Shown here one piece after another: positions 51,867 through 60,191 of a DNA stretch of 64,000 nucleotides. Origin of the DNA: Buttiauxella agrestis ATCC 33320 (GTDB lineage: Bacteria > Pseudomonadota > Gammaproteobacteria > Enterobacterales > Enterobacteriaceae); assembly GCF_000735355.1 (NCBI RefSeq), contig NZ_JMPI01000074.1:1-64000 (forward strand). The letters are read 5' to 3'. The position numbers and the translations under genes are program-made. The first letter of the stretch is position 1; every line of letters begins with the position of its first letter. The notes under the pieces were generated by a model. The model was not told the DNA's origin. It saw nothing but the letters and a program-made list of their open reading frames with translations, and ran no database searches.

Positions 51867-52185
51867 TGGACGTAACTGACTTATGAATGTGCTGGGGATT
51901 CTATGTATTTAACTGCGGCTTTACCAACACTTTTGCCCCATTTGCTTTAAATCGCGCAAACTGGCGTTAAAAAGCTTCAATATTATTAAATATTTGGATT
52001 TTTACAGAAATAGTTGAAGGGTTTTATCACTTGCTTTCCAGATAATTAACGAGATGCGTATCTATTGATGCGTTCGTTTATCTTATTGTAATAGATGTGA
52101 TTTTTATCTTTATAGGTGAAAAAACATTCGTATCGGATCACACATTAAGAAATGGTACACTATTGCGAAAAATTGAGTGCGTTTT
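51867..52185. other. AT-rich upstream region of the waaQ operon
   Basis: This 319-bp stretch between waaA and the JUMPstart element is clearly AT-rich, with runs such as TATTATTAAATATTTGG. It should hold promoters for waaA (leftward) and waaQ (rightward). No gene is seen. AT-rich DNA here may be bound by H-NS. Confidence 0.5.
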
Positions 52186-52224
52186 CAGTCTTCGGGTAGC
52201 TGTTGAGCCTGGGGCGGTAGCGTG
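52186..52224 (+). promoter_or_regulatory. JUMPstart element with ops site
   Basis: The ops core GGCGGTAGCGTG is at 52213-52224, preceded by GGGTAGCTGTTGAGCC, the rest of the JUMPstart sequence. The ops DNA pauses RNA polymerase and recruits RfaH, which reduces termination over long polysaccharide operons. It lies 44 bp before the waaQ start. Confidence 0.95.
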
Positions 52225-52267
52225 CAAATTTGATATCTTTAGCATTATCAACAATTAAGAGCTGCGC

Positions 52268-53341
52268 GTGGAAAAACCATCATTTAGAAGAATTTTAGTC
52301 ATTAAGATGCGTTTTCATGGGGATATGCTGCTGACGACTCCGGTCATTAGCACGCTAAAAAGAAACTACCCGGAAGCGAAGATTGATGTGCTTCTATATC
52401 AGGATACGATCCCCATACTGTCTGAAAATTCAGAAATAAACATGCTGTATGGGCTGAGTAATAAAGGCGCTGGTTCTATAACCAAAATTCAGAATTTCCT
52501 GTTTCTTTTAAAAACACTACGCGCCAATAAATATGATTTGGTTGTCAACCTTACTGATCAAAGGGTTGTTCCGTTTTTTGTGCGTCTCCTGAACGCAAAA
52601 ATGAGCATTTCCCAGGACTATAGCTACCGACAATCGGCTTTCTGGAAAAATAGTTTTACTCATCTGGCGCCCATTTCAGGCGAGCACATCGTAGAACGTA
52701 ATTTATCTGTTGTGACCCCATTGGGAATAACAGATATCTGCAAAGAAACGACAATGCCTTATGACCCTAAAAATTGGGTCAAAATGCAAAGTTTGTTGAA
52801 AGATGTAGGTGTCGATAACCACTATGTTGTCATTCAGCCCACTGCACGCCAGCAATTCAAATGTTGGGACAACGATAAATTCTCAAAAGTCATTGATGCA
52901 TTACAGGCCAGAGGTTACAGCGTAGTTTTAACATCTGGCCCTTCTGCTGAAGATTTAGAATGTGTGGAAGATATTGCTCGGGGATGTCAATTGAGACCAG
53001 TGACAGCTCTTGCGGGGAAAACACGATTCCCTGAATTAGCCGCCCTCATTGACCATGCAGATCTATTTATCGGTGTCGATTCCGCTCCGGGTCATATTGC
53101 CGCGGCGGTAAAAACCCCCATCATTTGTCTTTTTGGGGCTACCGACCATGTTTTCTGGCGCCCATGGTCAAATAATGTGATTCAGTTTTGGGCGGGTGAC
53201 TATGAGCCAATGCCTGTCCGCGACGAGCTTGACCGAAATAAGAAATACATGTCAGTCATTCCAGCTGAAGATGTCATTGCTGCCACTGAAAGGATGTTAC
53301 CCGATGCGGCGAATGACATTAAAACGAGCGGGTCAGTATGA
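52268..53341 (+). CDS. waaQ: WaaQ, heptosyltransferase III
   Basis: WaaQ adds the branch heptose (HepIII) to HepII of the inner core, from the cytoplasmic face. The 357-residue GT9 enzyme has RILVIKMRFHGDMLLTTPVI at the N-terminus, QPTARQQFKCW, and the donor-binding FIGVDSAPGHIAAAVKTP. It starts with GTG 52268 and is first in the RfaH-type operon. Its stop overlaps the waaG start as ATGA. Confidence 0.93.
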   Translation: MEKPSFRRILVIKMRFHGDMLLTTPVISTLKRNYPEAKIDVLLYQDTIPILSENSEINMLYGLSNKGAGSITKIQNFLFLLKTLRANKYDLVVNLTDQRVVPFFVRLLNAKMSISQDYSYRQSAFWKNSFTHLAPISGEHIVERNLSVVTPLGITDICKETTMPYDPKNWVKMQSLLKDVGVDNHYVVIQPTARQQFKCWDNDKFSKVIDALQARGYSVVLTSGPSAEDLECVEDIARGCQLRPVTALAGKTRFPELAALIDHADLFIGVDSAPGHIAAAVKTPIICLFGATDHVFWRPWSNNVIQFWAGDYEPMPVRDELDRNKKYMSVIPAEDVIAATERMLPDAANDIKTSGSV

Positions 53342-54462
53342 TTATTGCCTTTTGTTTGTATAAATATTTTCCGTTTGGCGGCTTGCAGCGTGATTTTATG
53401 CGCATCGCCCAAACGGTTGCTGCTCGCGGTCATCACGTGCGTGTTTACACGCAATCCTGGCAAGGTGAGCACCCAACAGAATTTGAATTAATTACGGTGC
53501 CGGTTACTTCCCGTACAAACCACGGACGTAATGCTGAATATTATCGCTGGGTGCAGGCTCATCTTCAGCAACATACTGTAGATAAGGTTGTCGGTTTTAA
53601 TAAAATGCCTGGTCTGGATGTCTATTACGCTGCTGATGTTTGTTATGCCGAAAAGGTGGCTCAGGAAAAAGGATTCTTTTATCGCCTGACATCCCGCTAT
53701 CGGCATTATGCTGAGTTTGAACGCGAAGTTTTTGAGCACGGCAAACCCACTCAGTTATTAATGTTAACAGACAAGCAGATAGCCGATTTTCAAAAACACT
53801 ATCACACTGAATCTGAGCGTTTTCATATTCTGCCGCCAGGTATTTACCCCGATCGCAAATATAACCAACAGGCACCCGGTAGCCGCTCGCGGTATCGTGA
53901 AAAAAATGGAATTAGCGAGCAACAAAATCTGATGTTACAGGTCGGTTCAGATTTTCGTCGCAAAGGTGTTGATAGAACGATTAATGCACTGGCGTCGCTA
54001 CCTGAAAAGGTCCGGGATAACACCGTATTAATGGTCGTTGGTCAGGATAAACCAGGACGCTATGAAGCTCTGGCAGAAAAACTTGGTGTCCATAAAAACG
54101 TCCATTTCTTTGCCGGGCGTAACGATGTGGCTGAATTGATGGCTGCGGCCGATGTGCTTATACATCCGGCGTATCAAGAAGCTGCAGGGATTGTGCTGTT
54201 GGAAGCGATTGCTGCAGGTTTACCAGTCATTACGACTTCAGTGTGCGGCTACGGGCATCATATTGCGGCTGCGGAATGCGGTGTTGTCATAAACGAGCTG
54301 TTTGATCAGGTAAAATTGAACAGTGCGTTGTATACAGCATTAACAGAACGCGAGCGCCTGAATGAGTGGGCGGCAAATGCACGCCACTATGCAGATACGC
54401 AAGATATCTACAGCTTGCCTGAAAAGGCCGCTGATATTATTACGGGTAAAGTTAATGGTTGA
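53338..54462 (+). CDS. waaG: WaaG, LPS glucosyltransferase I
   Basis: WaaG adds the first outer-core glucose to HepII. The 374-residue GT4 enzyme has [20 protein letters not shown] (acceptor side), [13 protein letters not shown] (donor phosphate contact) and the EX7E motif [16 protein letters not shown]. It is nearly the same as E. coli WaaG throughout, including its length. It overlaps waaQ (ATGA) and waaP (8 nt). Confidence 0.96.
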   Translation: MIIAFCLYKYFPFGGLQRDFMRIAQTVAARGHHVRVYTQSWQGEHPTEFELITVPVTSRTNHGRNAEYYRWVQAHLQQHTVDKVVGFNKMPGLDVYYAADVCYAEKVAQEKGFFYRLTSRYRHYAEFEREVFEHGKPTQLLMLTDKQIADFQKHYHTESERFHILPPGIYPDRKYNQQAPGSRSRYREKNGISEQQNLMLQVGSDFRRKGVDRTINALASLPEKVRDNTVLMVVGQDKPGRYEALAEKLGVHKNVHFFAGRNDVAELMAAADVLIHPAYQEAAGIVLLEAIAAGLPVITTSVCGYGHHIAAAECGVVINELFDQVKLNSALYTALTERERLNEWAANARHYADTQDIYSLPEKAADIITGKVNG

Positions 54463-55252
54463 GTTGAAAGAACCACTTGTAACCTTATGGCGTGGAAAAG
54501 ATCCCTTTGCTGAAGTTGCAAAATTGCAGGGTGAAGTTTTCCGGGAGCTTGAAACTCGCCGCACATTACGGTTTGAGTTAGCTGGGAAAAGTTACTTTCT
54601 GAAATGGCATCGAGGCACTGCATTTAAAGAAGTAGTGAAAAACCTTATCACCTTGCGCATGCCGGTATTAGGTGCCGATCGGGAATGGAAGGCAATACAC
54701 CGACTCTATGAATTAGATGTTGATACCATGCAAGGGGTTGGCTTCGGGGAGAAGGGATTAAACCCAATCAATAAAGAATCTTTCATTATTACTGAAGATC
54801 TTACACCGACAATAAGTCTGGAAGATTATTGTGCCGACTGGGCAACTAACCCGCCCTCGCCACGTACAAAGCGAATGCTGATTGATAGGGTTGCAACAAT
54901 GGTTCGCAAAATGCATCAGGGTGGAGTTAATCACCGTGACTGCTATATCTGCCATTTTCTACTACATCTCCCTTTTGCAGGAGATGAAGACAACCTGAAA
55001 ATCTCAGTTATTGATCTCCATCGTGCACAAATTAGAAGCTCGGTACCAAAGCGCTGGCGGGATAAAGATTTAATTGGTTTGTATTTTTCATCATTGAATA
55101 TCGGGCTAACTCAACGCGATCGTTACCGTTTCCTTTCCACCTATTTCATGCAGCCATTGCGCGATATCTTTTCCAAAGAAAGCGATTTACTTCAGCAAAC
55201 TGAAATAAAAGCTCAACGTATTCGTGAAAGAACAATACGTAAATCGCTTTAA
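54455..55252 (+). CDS. waaP: WaaP, LPS HepI kinase
   Basis: WaaP phosphorylates HepI of the inner core, a step important for outer-membrane stability and polymyxin resistance. The 265-residue kinase has the catalytic loop [10 protein letters not shown] (Asp162 region in E. coli) and the metal-binding [11 protein letters not shown] 54455 lies inside the waaG end; a longer frame has no support. Length equals E. coli. The HepII kinase gene waaY, normally in the same operon, is absent. Confidence 0.96.
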   Translation: MVELKEPLVTLWRGKDPFAEVAKLQGEVFRELETRRTLRFELAGKSYFLKWHRGTAFKEVVKNLITLRMPVLGADREWKAIHRLYELDVDTMQGVGFGEKGLNPINKESFIITEDLTPTISLEDYCADWATNPPSPRTKRMLIDRVATMVRKMHQGGVNHRDCYICHFLLHLPFAGDEDNLKISVIDLHRAQIRSSVPKRWRDKDLIGLYFSSLNIGLTQRDRYRFLSTYFMQPLRDIFSKESDLLQQTEIKAQRIRERTIRKSL

Positions 55253-55272
55253 TCAAAATAAGTGATGAATCA

Positions 55273-56361
55273 ATGAAAATTGCATTTGTTGGAGAGGCTG
55301 TCTCTGGTTTTGGTGGAATGGAAACCGTAATTAGAGATGTTATACTTTCATTAAAAAATAAAGATATGCCCGATAGCTGCGAAATGTTCTTTTTTTGTCG
55401 TAATGACAATATGGATAAGAAGTGGTTACAGGGAATTGATTACACTTGTTCATTTTCAAAGATTAAGCTCAGTTTTTTTCGTCGACTAAAACATATTAAC
55501 AATTTCGACCGCTGGTTAAAAAATAACAAACCAGATGTTGTTATTTGCATTGATGTTCTGTCATGCATGTTAGCAAGCAAAGCGAGACTCAAGAGTCAGC
55601 AATCATTTGTTCTATTTTCGTGGCCGCATTTTTCACTTGACCATAAAAAGCATGCGGAATGTATAGTATATGCAGATCATCATTTAGCAATTAGTACGGG
55701 TATAAAAAAACAAATACTTGCCAGAGGCGTACCGGAAAAAAGGATCAGCCTTATTTATAACCCCGTCACCAGACAGAATATTACGATCCCGGCACCGGCA
55801 GAAAATGAAGTCGCAACTTTTCTATATATGGGCCGAATGAAGTTTGAGGGTCAAAAAAGAATTAAAGACTTACTTGATGGGCTGGCAAGTGTCGATGGGC
55901 CATGGAAATTACATGTCATTGGTGATGGCTCAGATTTCCAAAAATGCCAGTCCTATGGCCGCGAACTGCAAGTTGATGACAAGATAATTTGGCATGGTTG
56001 GCAGGAAAAGCCTTGGGAGCTTGTGCAGAACGAAATTCAAAAAGTGAGTGCTCTCTTATTAACTTCATCGTTTGAAGGTTTCGGAATGGTACTACTCGAA
56101 GCTATGTCCTACGGCATTCCATGCATCAGCGCAAATTGTACTGCGGGTCCTGAAGATATTATTAAGGAAGGGGTCAATGGCTTCCTTTATCCACCATCTG
56201 AATTAAATAAGTTTATATTTCATTTAAACCAACAGGTTAACCATCTGATTGTATTTGACAGCCAGGCTGTTAAGCATTCTATCTCAATGTTTTATTCTGA
56301 GGTTTATCATAAAAATATGAATGAAATAATATCATCTATTAAGAATAAGAGTTCGATATGA
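55273..56361 (+). CDS. waaB: WaaB-like UDP-galactose:LPS alpha-1,6-galactosyltransferase
   Basis: This 362-residue GT4 enzyme matches E. coli/Salmonella WaaB along its length: MKIAFVGEAVSGFGGMETVI, EMFFFCRND, SWPHFSLDHKKHAECI, and the donor motif SSFEGFGMVLLEAMSYGIPC (EX7E). WaaB adds a galactose branch to the first outer-core glucose. The C-terminal 60 residues are more divergent. From here to 60127 the DNA is visibly AT-richer than neighbouring genes. It overlaps the next gene by 4 nt. Confidence 0.88.
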   Translation: MKIAFVGEAVSGFGGMETVIRDVILSLKNKDMPDSCEMFFFCRNDNMDKKWLQGIDYTCSFSKIKLSFFRRLKHINNFDRWLKNNKPDVVICIDVLSCMLASKARLKSQQSFVLFSWPHFSLDHKKHAECIVYADHHLAISTGIKKQILARGVPEKRISLIYNPVTRQNITIPAPAENEVATFLYMGRMKFEGQKRIKDLLDGLASVDGPWKLHVIGDGSDFQKCQSYGRELQVDDKIIWHGWQEKPWELVQNEIQKVSALLLTSSFEGFGMVLLEAMSYGIPCISANCTAGPEDIIKEGVNGFLYPPSELNKFIFHLNQQVNHLIVFDSQAVKHSISMFYSEVYHKNMNEIISSIKNKSSI

Positions 56362-57377
56362 GCCAAGATTACTTTGCGGAAGAAGATGTCATTCTCACTA
56401 AGTTAGAGTTCGATCATTGCACTGATAAAAATGATGCTAATTCATTTCATATCTCCTACGGGATTGATAAAAATTTCCTATTCGGTTGCGGTATTTCTAT
56501 AGCATCGGTCTTATTATCAAACCCTGAGAGTAAATTTGTTTTTCACATTTTCACTGATTACTTTTCTGATAATGACCGTGAAAAATTTGATGCATTAGCG
56601 GCTCAATATAATTCTCGAATTGTGGTTTATTTAATTAACTGTGAGAAATTAAAGGTATTGCCAAGTACAAAGAATTGGACCTATGCAACTTATTTTAGAT
56701 TTATAATTGCAGATTATTTTTCCGGGAAAATTGATAAAATATTGTACCTTGATGCTGATATAGTATGTAAAGGTTCTGTCCAGGAATTAATCGACCTTAG
56801 CTTTGATGAGAGTGAAATTGCCGCTGTTGTTGCAGAAGGTGATATCGAGTGGTGGAAAAAAAGATCAATTACATTAGATACTCCAAAGCTCATTAATGGT
56901 TATTTTAATGCTGGATTTTTATTAATCAATTTACCAGCGTGGTCGAAATATAATATTTCAACGCGCGCCATTGATATGTTGAAGGATCCGGAAGCAGTTA
57001 AGAAGATAACGCATTTGGATCAGGATGTTCTTAATATTCTATTGGCTGGAAATGACCGCTTTGTCGATGGGAAGTTTAATACACAATACAGTATTAACTA
57101 TGAGTTGAAGAAAGATAAAGTCTTTGACCCCATTCCTAATTCTTGTGTGTTTATCCATTATATTGGTCCAACCAAACCATGGCACATATGGGCGAACTAT
57201 CCTGTATCTGAGTATTTCAATAGAGCAAAAGAGAACTCTCCCTGGCAGTCAGTTAGTTTACTATCACCATCAACTAGTCATCAATTTAGATATAGTGCAA
57301 AACATTACTTTAAGCAGGGCTTAATTTTAAAATGTATCTATAGCTATATTAATTATTATGCTAAAAAATTATTCTAA
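56358..57377 (+). CDS. WaaO/WaaI-like GT8 LPS alpha-1,3-glycosyltransferase
   Basis: This 339-residue GT8 enzyme has the DXD metal site in ILYLDADIVCKGS, the family blocks STKNWTYATYFRFIIADYF and GYFNAGFLLINL, and HLDQDVLN, then the C-terminal IHYIGPTKPWHIWANYP. It resembles E. coli WaaO (glucosyltransferase) and Salmonella WaaI (galactosyltransferase) equally by eye, so the sugar cannot be assigned. It would add the second outer-core hexose. It starts by ATGA overlap with waaB. Confidence 0.85.
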   Translation: MSQDYFAEEDVILTKLEFDHCTDKNDANSFHISYGIDKNFLFGCGISIASVLLSNPESKFVFHIFTDYFSDNDREKFDALAAQYNSRIVVYLINCEKLKVLPSTKNWTYATYFRFIIADYFSGKIDKILYLDADIVCKGSVQELIDLSFDESEIAAVVAEGDIEWWKKRSITLDTPKLINGYFNAGFLLINLPAWSKYNISTRAIDMLKDPEAVKKITHLDQDVLNILLAGNDRFVDGKFNTQYSINYELKKDKVFDPIPNSCVFIHYIGPTKPWHIWANYPVSEYFNRAKENSPWQSVSLLSPSTSHQFRYSAKHYFKQGLILKCIYSYINYYAKKLF

Positions 57378-57434
57378 CCTTATCTATATTTTAATATTTT
57401 TGCCTCTAAATATAATAAGTTAGTTGGTACCTTT

Positions 57435-58295
57435 ATGAATAAGTCTATAACGATTGTAACCGCTTTTTTTGATATTGGTCGAGGTGACTGGACCGTTGAT
57501 AATGGACATCCAAATTATCTTCACAGGACCGCTGAGACATATCTAAGCAACTTTAGTAATTTAGCATCGCTGGATAATGAAATGATTGTTTTTACATCCA
57601 GTGATCTTGTTGAACGTATCCAGGAAATCAGAGCGGGAAAACCAACAAAAGTTATTGCTGTTGATTTGCGAACCACCTTTGGGAGGTTCAGGAAAAAAAT
57701 AACTGAGATACAGAATGATGCTGAATTTAAGAAATTAATATCTCCACAGCAAGCAAAAAACCCAGAATACTGGTCTCCCGATTATGCACTTGTATGCAAT
57801 CTTAAATCTTATTTTGTAATGCAGGCAATTAAATTAGGAAGTATAAAAAACAACTTAGTTGCTTGGGTTGATTTTGGCTATTGTCGTTCAGCAGCGACTC
57901 TTGATGGTATCAAAAACTGGTATTATCCGTTTGATGACTCTAAGGTTAATTTGTTTACGATCCGTAAACAATTTTCATTGAAGACAATGAATGATGTTTT
58001 GTCGGGTATATTTAATAACAATGTCTTTATTATCGGTGGTGCTATCGTTGGTTCAGTTAAGCATTGGGGTGAGTTTCATAAATTAGTCTGGAATTGTCAA
58101 AGGTACTTGCTGCAAAGGAAAATCATTGATGATGATCAAGGGGTTTTCTTAATGTGTTATTATAAAAACAAAGAACTCATACGTTTAAATTATCTTGGCG
58201 ATAACAAATGGTTTTCTCTGTTCAAAGTTTTCCATCGTAGAAATAGTGTGGCGTGGAAGATAAAAAACCGTCTCCGTGTTTTTCGTGGGAAATAA
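57435..58295 (+). CDS. HtrL/YibB-family protein (putative glycosyltransferase) inside the core operon
   Basis: This 286-residue protein starts MNKSITIVTAFFDIGRGDW and has YLHRTAETYLSNFSNLASLD, IVFTSSDLVERI, AWVDFGYCRSAATLDGIKNWYYPF and NNNVFIIGGAIVG. These are the blocks of HtrL/YibB (PF09612) as I remember it. Family members (WlaTC/HtrL) are treated as glycosyltransferases but are largely uncharacterised. In E. coli K-12 htrL lies near hldD, outside the operon; here it is between two GT8 genes and co-directional, which argues for a core role. It has low GC and no signal peptide. Confidence 0.75.
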   Translation: MNKSITIVTAFFDIGRGDWTVDNGHPNYLHRTAETYLSNFSNLASLDNEMIVFTSSDLVERIQEIRAGKPTKVIAVDLRTTFGRFRKKITEIQNDAEFKKLISPQQAKNPEYWSPDYALVCNLKSYFVMQAIKLGSIKNNLVAWVDFGYCRSAATLDGIKNWYYPFDDSKVNLFTIRKQFSLKTMNDVLSGIFNNNVFIIGGAIVGSVKHWGEFHKLVWNCQRYLLQRKIIDDDQGVFLMCYYKNKELIRLNYLGDNKWFSLFKVFHRRNSVAWKIKNRLRVFRGK

Positions 58296-58297
58296 AT

Positions 58298-59308
58298 ATG
58301 ATTACCTTAAAAGATTGTGCTAAAAAAATCACAGAGTATAGCCACGAACAATTTGAGCTAAGAGAAAGTTTTAATATCGCCTATGGTACCGATGTAAACT
58401 ACCAAGTTGGAACAATTATATCAGTTGCTTCTATTGCCGAAAATAACAAATCCATTAATTGTCGTTTCTTTATTTTTTCAGATGTCTATAGTATCGAGTT
58501 TTTAGATAAAGTTGAGCTGTTAACAAAAAAATATAAAATTAAAATCGAACTCTTTGAAGTTGATAGTGCATTATTAAGCAAATTACCACGCACCTCTATT
58601 TGGCCTGTTTCTATTTATTATCGTTTGTTAGCTTTCGATTATCTTTCCCAAGAAATAAGTTCTCTGCTCTATCTTGATGCTGATGTTATTTGTAAGGGAA
58701 GTATTAATGAATTAGTGTCGCTCGATTTTGGTGAGCATTATGGGGCCGTCGTACCAGATGTTCCATCTATCCAGGAAAAAACTTATCAACGTTTGAACAT
58801 TGACTTTAAAGACCTGTATTTTAATTCAGGCGTCATGTATGTGAACTTAACACAATGGAAATCTCAACAGTTAACAAGTAAAGTCTTTTCACTTCTTCTT
58901 GATGAGAGTTCATCCGTCCGTCTAAAATATCCCGATCAGGATGCATTAAACATTGTTTTGCAGGGATACTTAATTTATCTGGATAGACGATTTAATACAA
59001 TTTACTCACTTAAATCAGAATTTGAGTTTAAAGATAAAAATCACTTCAAACAATATATTTCCGATTCAACTGTGTTCATCCATTATACTGGTGTCACGAA
59101 GCCATGGCATGCCTGGGCTGATTATCCGGCATCTTCTTTCTTTCGCGATATTTATTTTTTAACACCATGGAGAAATGATCCATATTTTGATGCAAAATCT
59201 AGATCTGAATATAAAGAGGAATACAAGCACAAGCTTTATCAAGGTAAGTATCTTCAAGCAATAAAGTCAGTGATAGCATATAAATATAAGTCATATATTA
59301 ATAAATAA
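58298..59308 (+). CDS. WaaJ/WaaR-like GT8 LPS alpha-1,2-glycosyltransferase
   Basis: This 336-residue GT8 enzyme has the DXD motif in LLYLDADVICKGS, WPVSIYYRLLAFDYLS, LYFNSGVMYVNL, YPDQDALNIVL and VFIHYTGVTKPWHAWADYPA. It fits WaaJ (Salmonella glucosyltransferase II) and WaaR (E. coli) better than WaaO. It would add the third outer-core hexose. ATG 58298 is 2 nt after the HtrL-like stop; a longer frame back to 58253 overlaps that gene and is less likely. Strong AT bias. Confidence 0.82.
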   Translation: MITLKDCAKKITEYSHEQFELRESFNIAYGTDVNYQVGTIISVASIAENNKSINCRFFIFSDVYSIEFLDKVELLTKKYKIKIELFEVDSALLSKLPRTSIWPVSIYYRLLAFDYLSQEISSLLYLDADVICKGSINELVSLDFGEHYGAVVPDVPSIQEKTYQRLNIDFKDLYFNSGVMYVNLTQWKSQQLTSKVFSLLLDESSSVRLKYPDQDALNIVLQGYLIYLDRRFNTIYSLKSEFEFKDKNHFKQYISDSTVFIHYTGVTKPWHAWADYPASSFFRDIYFLTPWRNDPYFDAKSRSEYKEEYKHKLYQGKYLQAIKSVIAYKYKSYINK

Positions 59309-59332
59309 AACAATCAAATTGTAGAGCAATAA

Positions 59333-60127
59333 ATGAATCACACTAAAGAGTGTTTCCCTATATTCATTATTTCACTCAAACATGATATTGATCGGAAAGA
59401 AAAAATAATATCATTGTTGAACCAATATAATATTCAGTATGATTTTATTGATGCTGTTGATTACAGAACAGATGCATATAAAAATATAAAAGATAATGTC
59501 AGTGTTAATAGTAATTCGTCTTATGGGTCAATGACCGATCCTGAGATGGCCTGCACATTGAGCCATTTACAAGCGTATCAAAAAATCATAGACGAAAGTT
59601 TGGAATGGGCGCTGATTCTGGAAGATGATGTGACATTCGACGAACGTTTATCTCAGGTATTAAGTGCGCTATCACAGAATAGAAACTTATTAACCATGGG
59701 GACATCTTATGTCTTGGGCGGACAAGAGGGGACTTCAGATTACCAATTATTTGGACTAAGTCTCTTTAAAACGGTTAATATTGGCAATGTCTTATTTAGA
59801 AAAGCAACTTACAAAAAACACAAAGTGACCCGTGCGTGTTGCTATATCGTTGACGAGCGTTATTGCAGAGCAGCGATTAAGTTATTTGAGACACATGGTT
59901 TCTTTTTAATTGATGATAGAAAAATTCTTTTCGATAATAATGTTATGTCACATATATACTTTACTGATATTGTTACTCACCCCCTAGTCTGCCAGTCAAA
60001 TTCTCATATAGAAAATAGTCGTATCGAAAAAAATAAAGAGTTGAGAGTTAAAACACGTAGCAATATCATGGCCTGGCTAATGAGGCTCAGATACAAGATT
60101 AGAGTTCTGCTAGGTTCATTTGAATAG
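59333..60127 (+). CDS. GT25-family LPS glycosyltransferase
   Basis: This 264-residue protein has the GT25 (LgtB/LpsA-type) blocks: IFIISLKHDIDRKEKI, FIDAVDYR, MACTLSHLQAYQKIIDESLE and the metal-binding ALILEDDVTFDE, followed by CCYIVDERYCRAAI. Most GT25 enzymes are beta-galactosyl- or beta-glucosyltransferases of lipooligosaccharide; WaaX of the E. coli R4 core belongs to this type as I recall. It ends the operon, where Salmonella has waaK. The sugar it transfers cannot be read from sequence. A terminator follows. Confidence 0.83.
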   Translation: MNHTKECFPIFIISLKHDIDRKEKIISLLNQYNIQYDFIDAVDYRTDAYKNIKDNVSVNSNSSYGSMTDPEMACTLSHLQAYQKIIDESLEWALILEDDVTFDERLSQVLSALSQNRNLLTMGTSYVLGGQEGTSDYQLFGLSLFKTVNIGNVLFRKATYKKHKVTRACCYIVDERYCRAAIKLFETHGFFLIDDRKILFDNNVMSHIYFTDIVTHPLVCQSNSHIENSRIEKNKELRVKTRSNIMAWLMRLRYKIRVLLGSFE

Positions 60128-60153
60128 TGTATATTTTTTTTATATTTCAACTT

Positions 60154-60188
60154 AAAGCCAATCTTAATATTAAGATTGGCTTTTTTAT
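60154..60188. terminator. Bidirectional terminator between the GT25 gene and waaL
   Basis: A perfect 28-bp palindrome (arms AAGCCAATCTTAAT / ATTAAGATTGGCTT) is flanked by A and T, with TTTTTT on the plus strand. It separates the end of the waaQ operon from the end of the hldD-waaFCL operon. Confidence 0.88.
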
Positions 60189-60191
60189 TGC

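Noticed and set aside
55273-60127. Core glycosyltransferase genes as part of a prophage or genomic island with integrase
   Set aside because: No integrase, transposase, att-like repeats or tRNA is present; the flanking genes are the normal conserved core genes.
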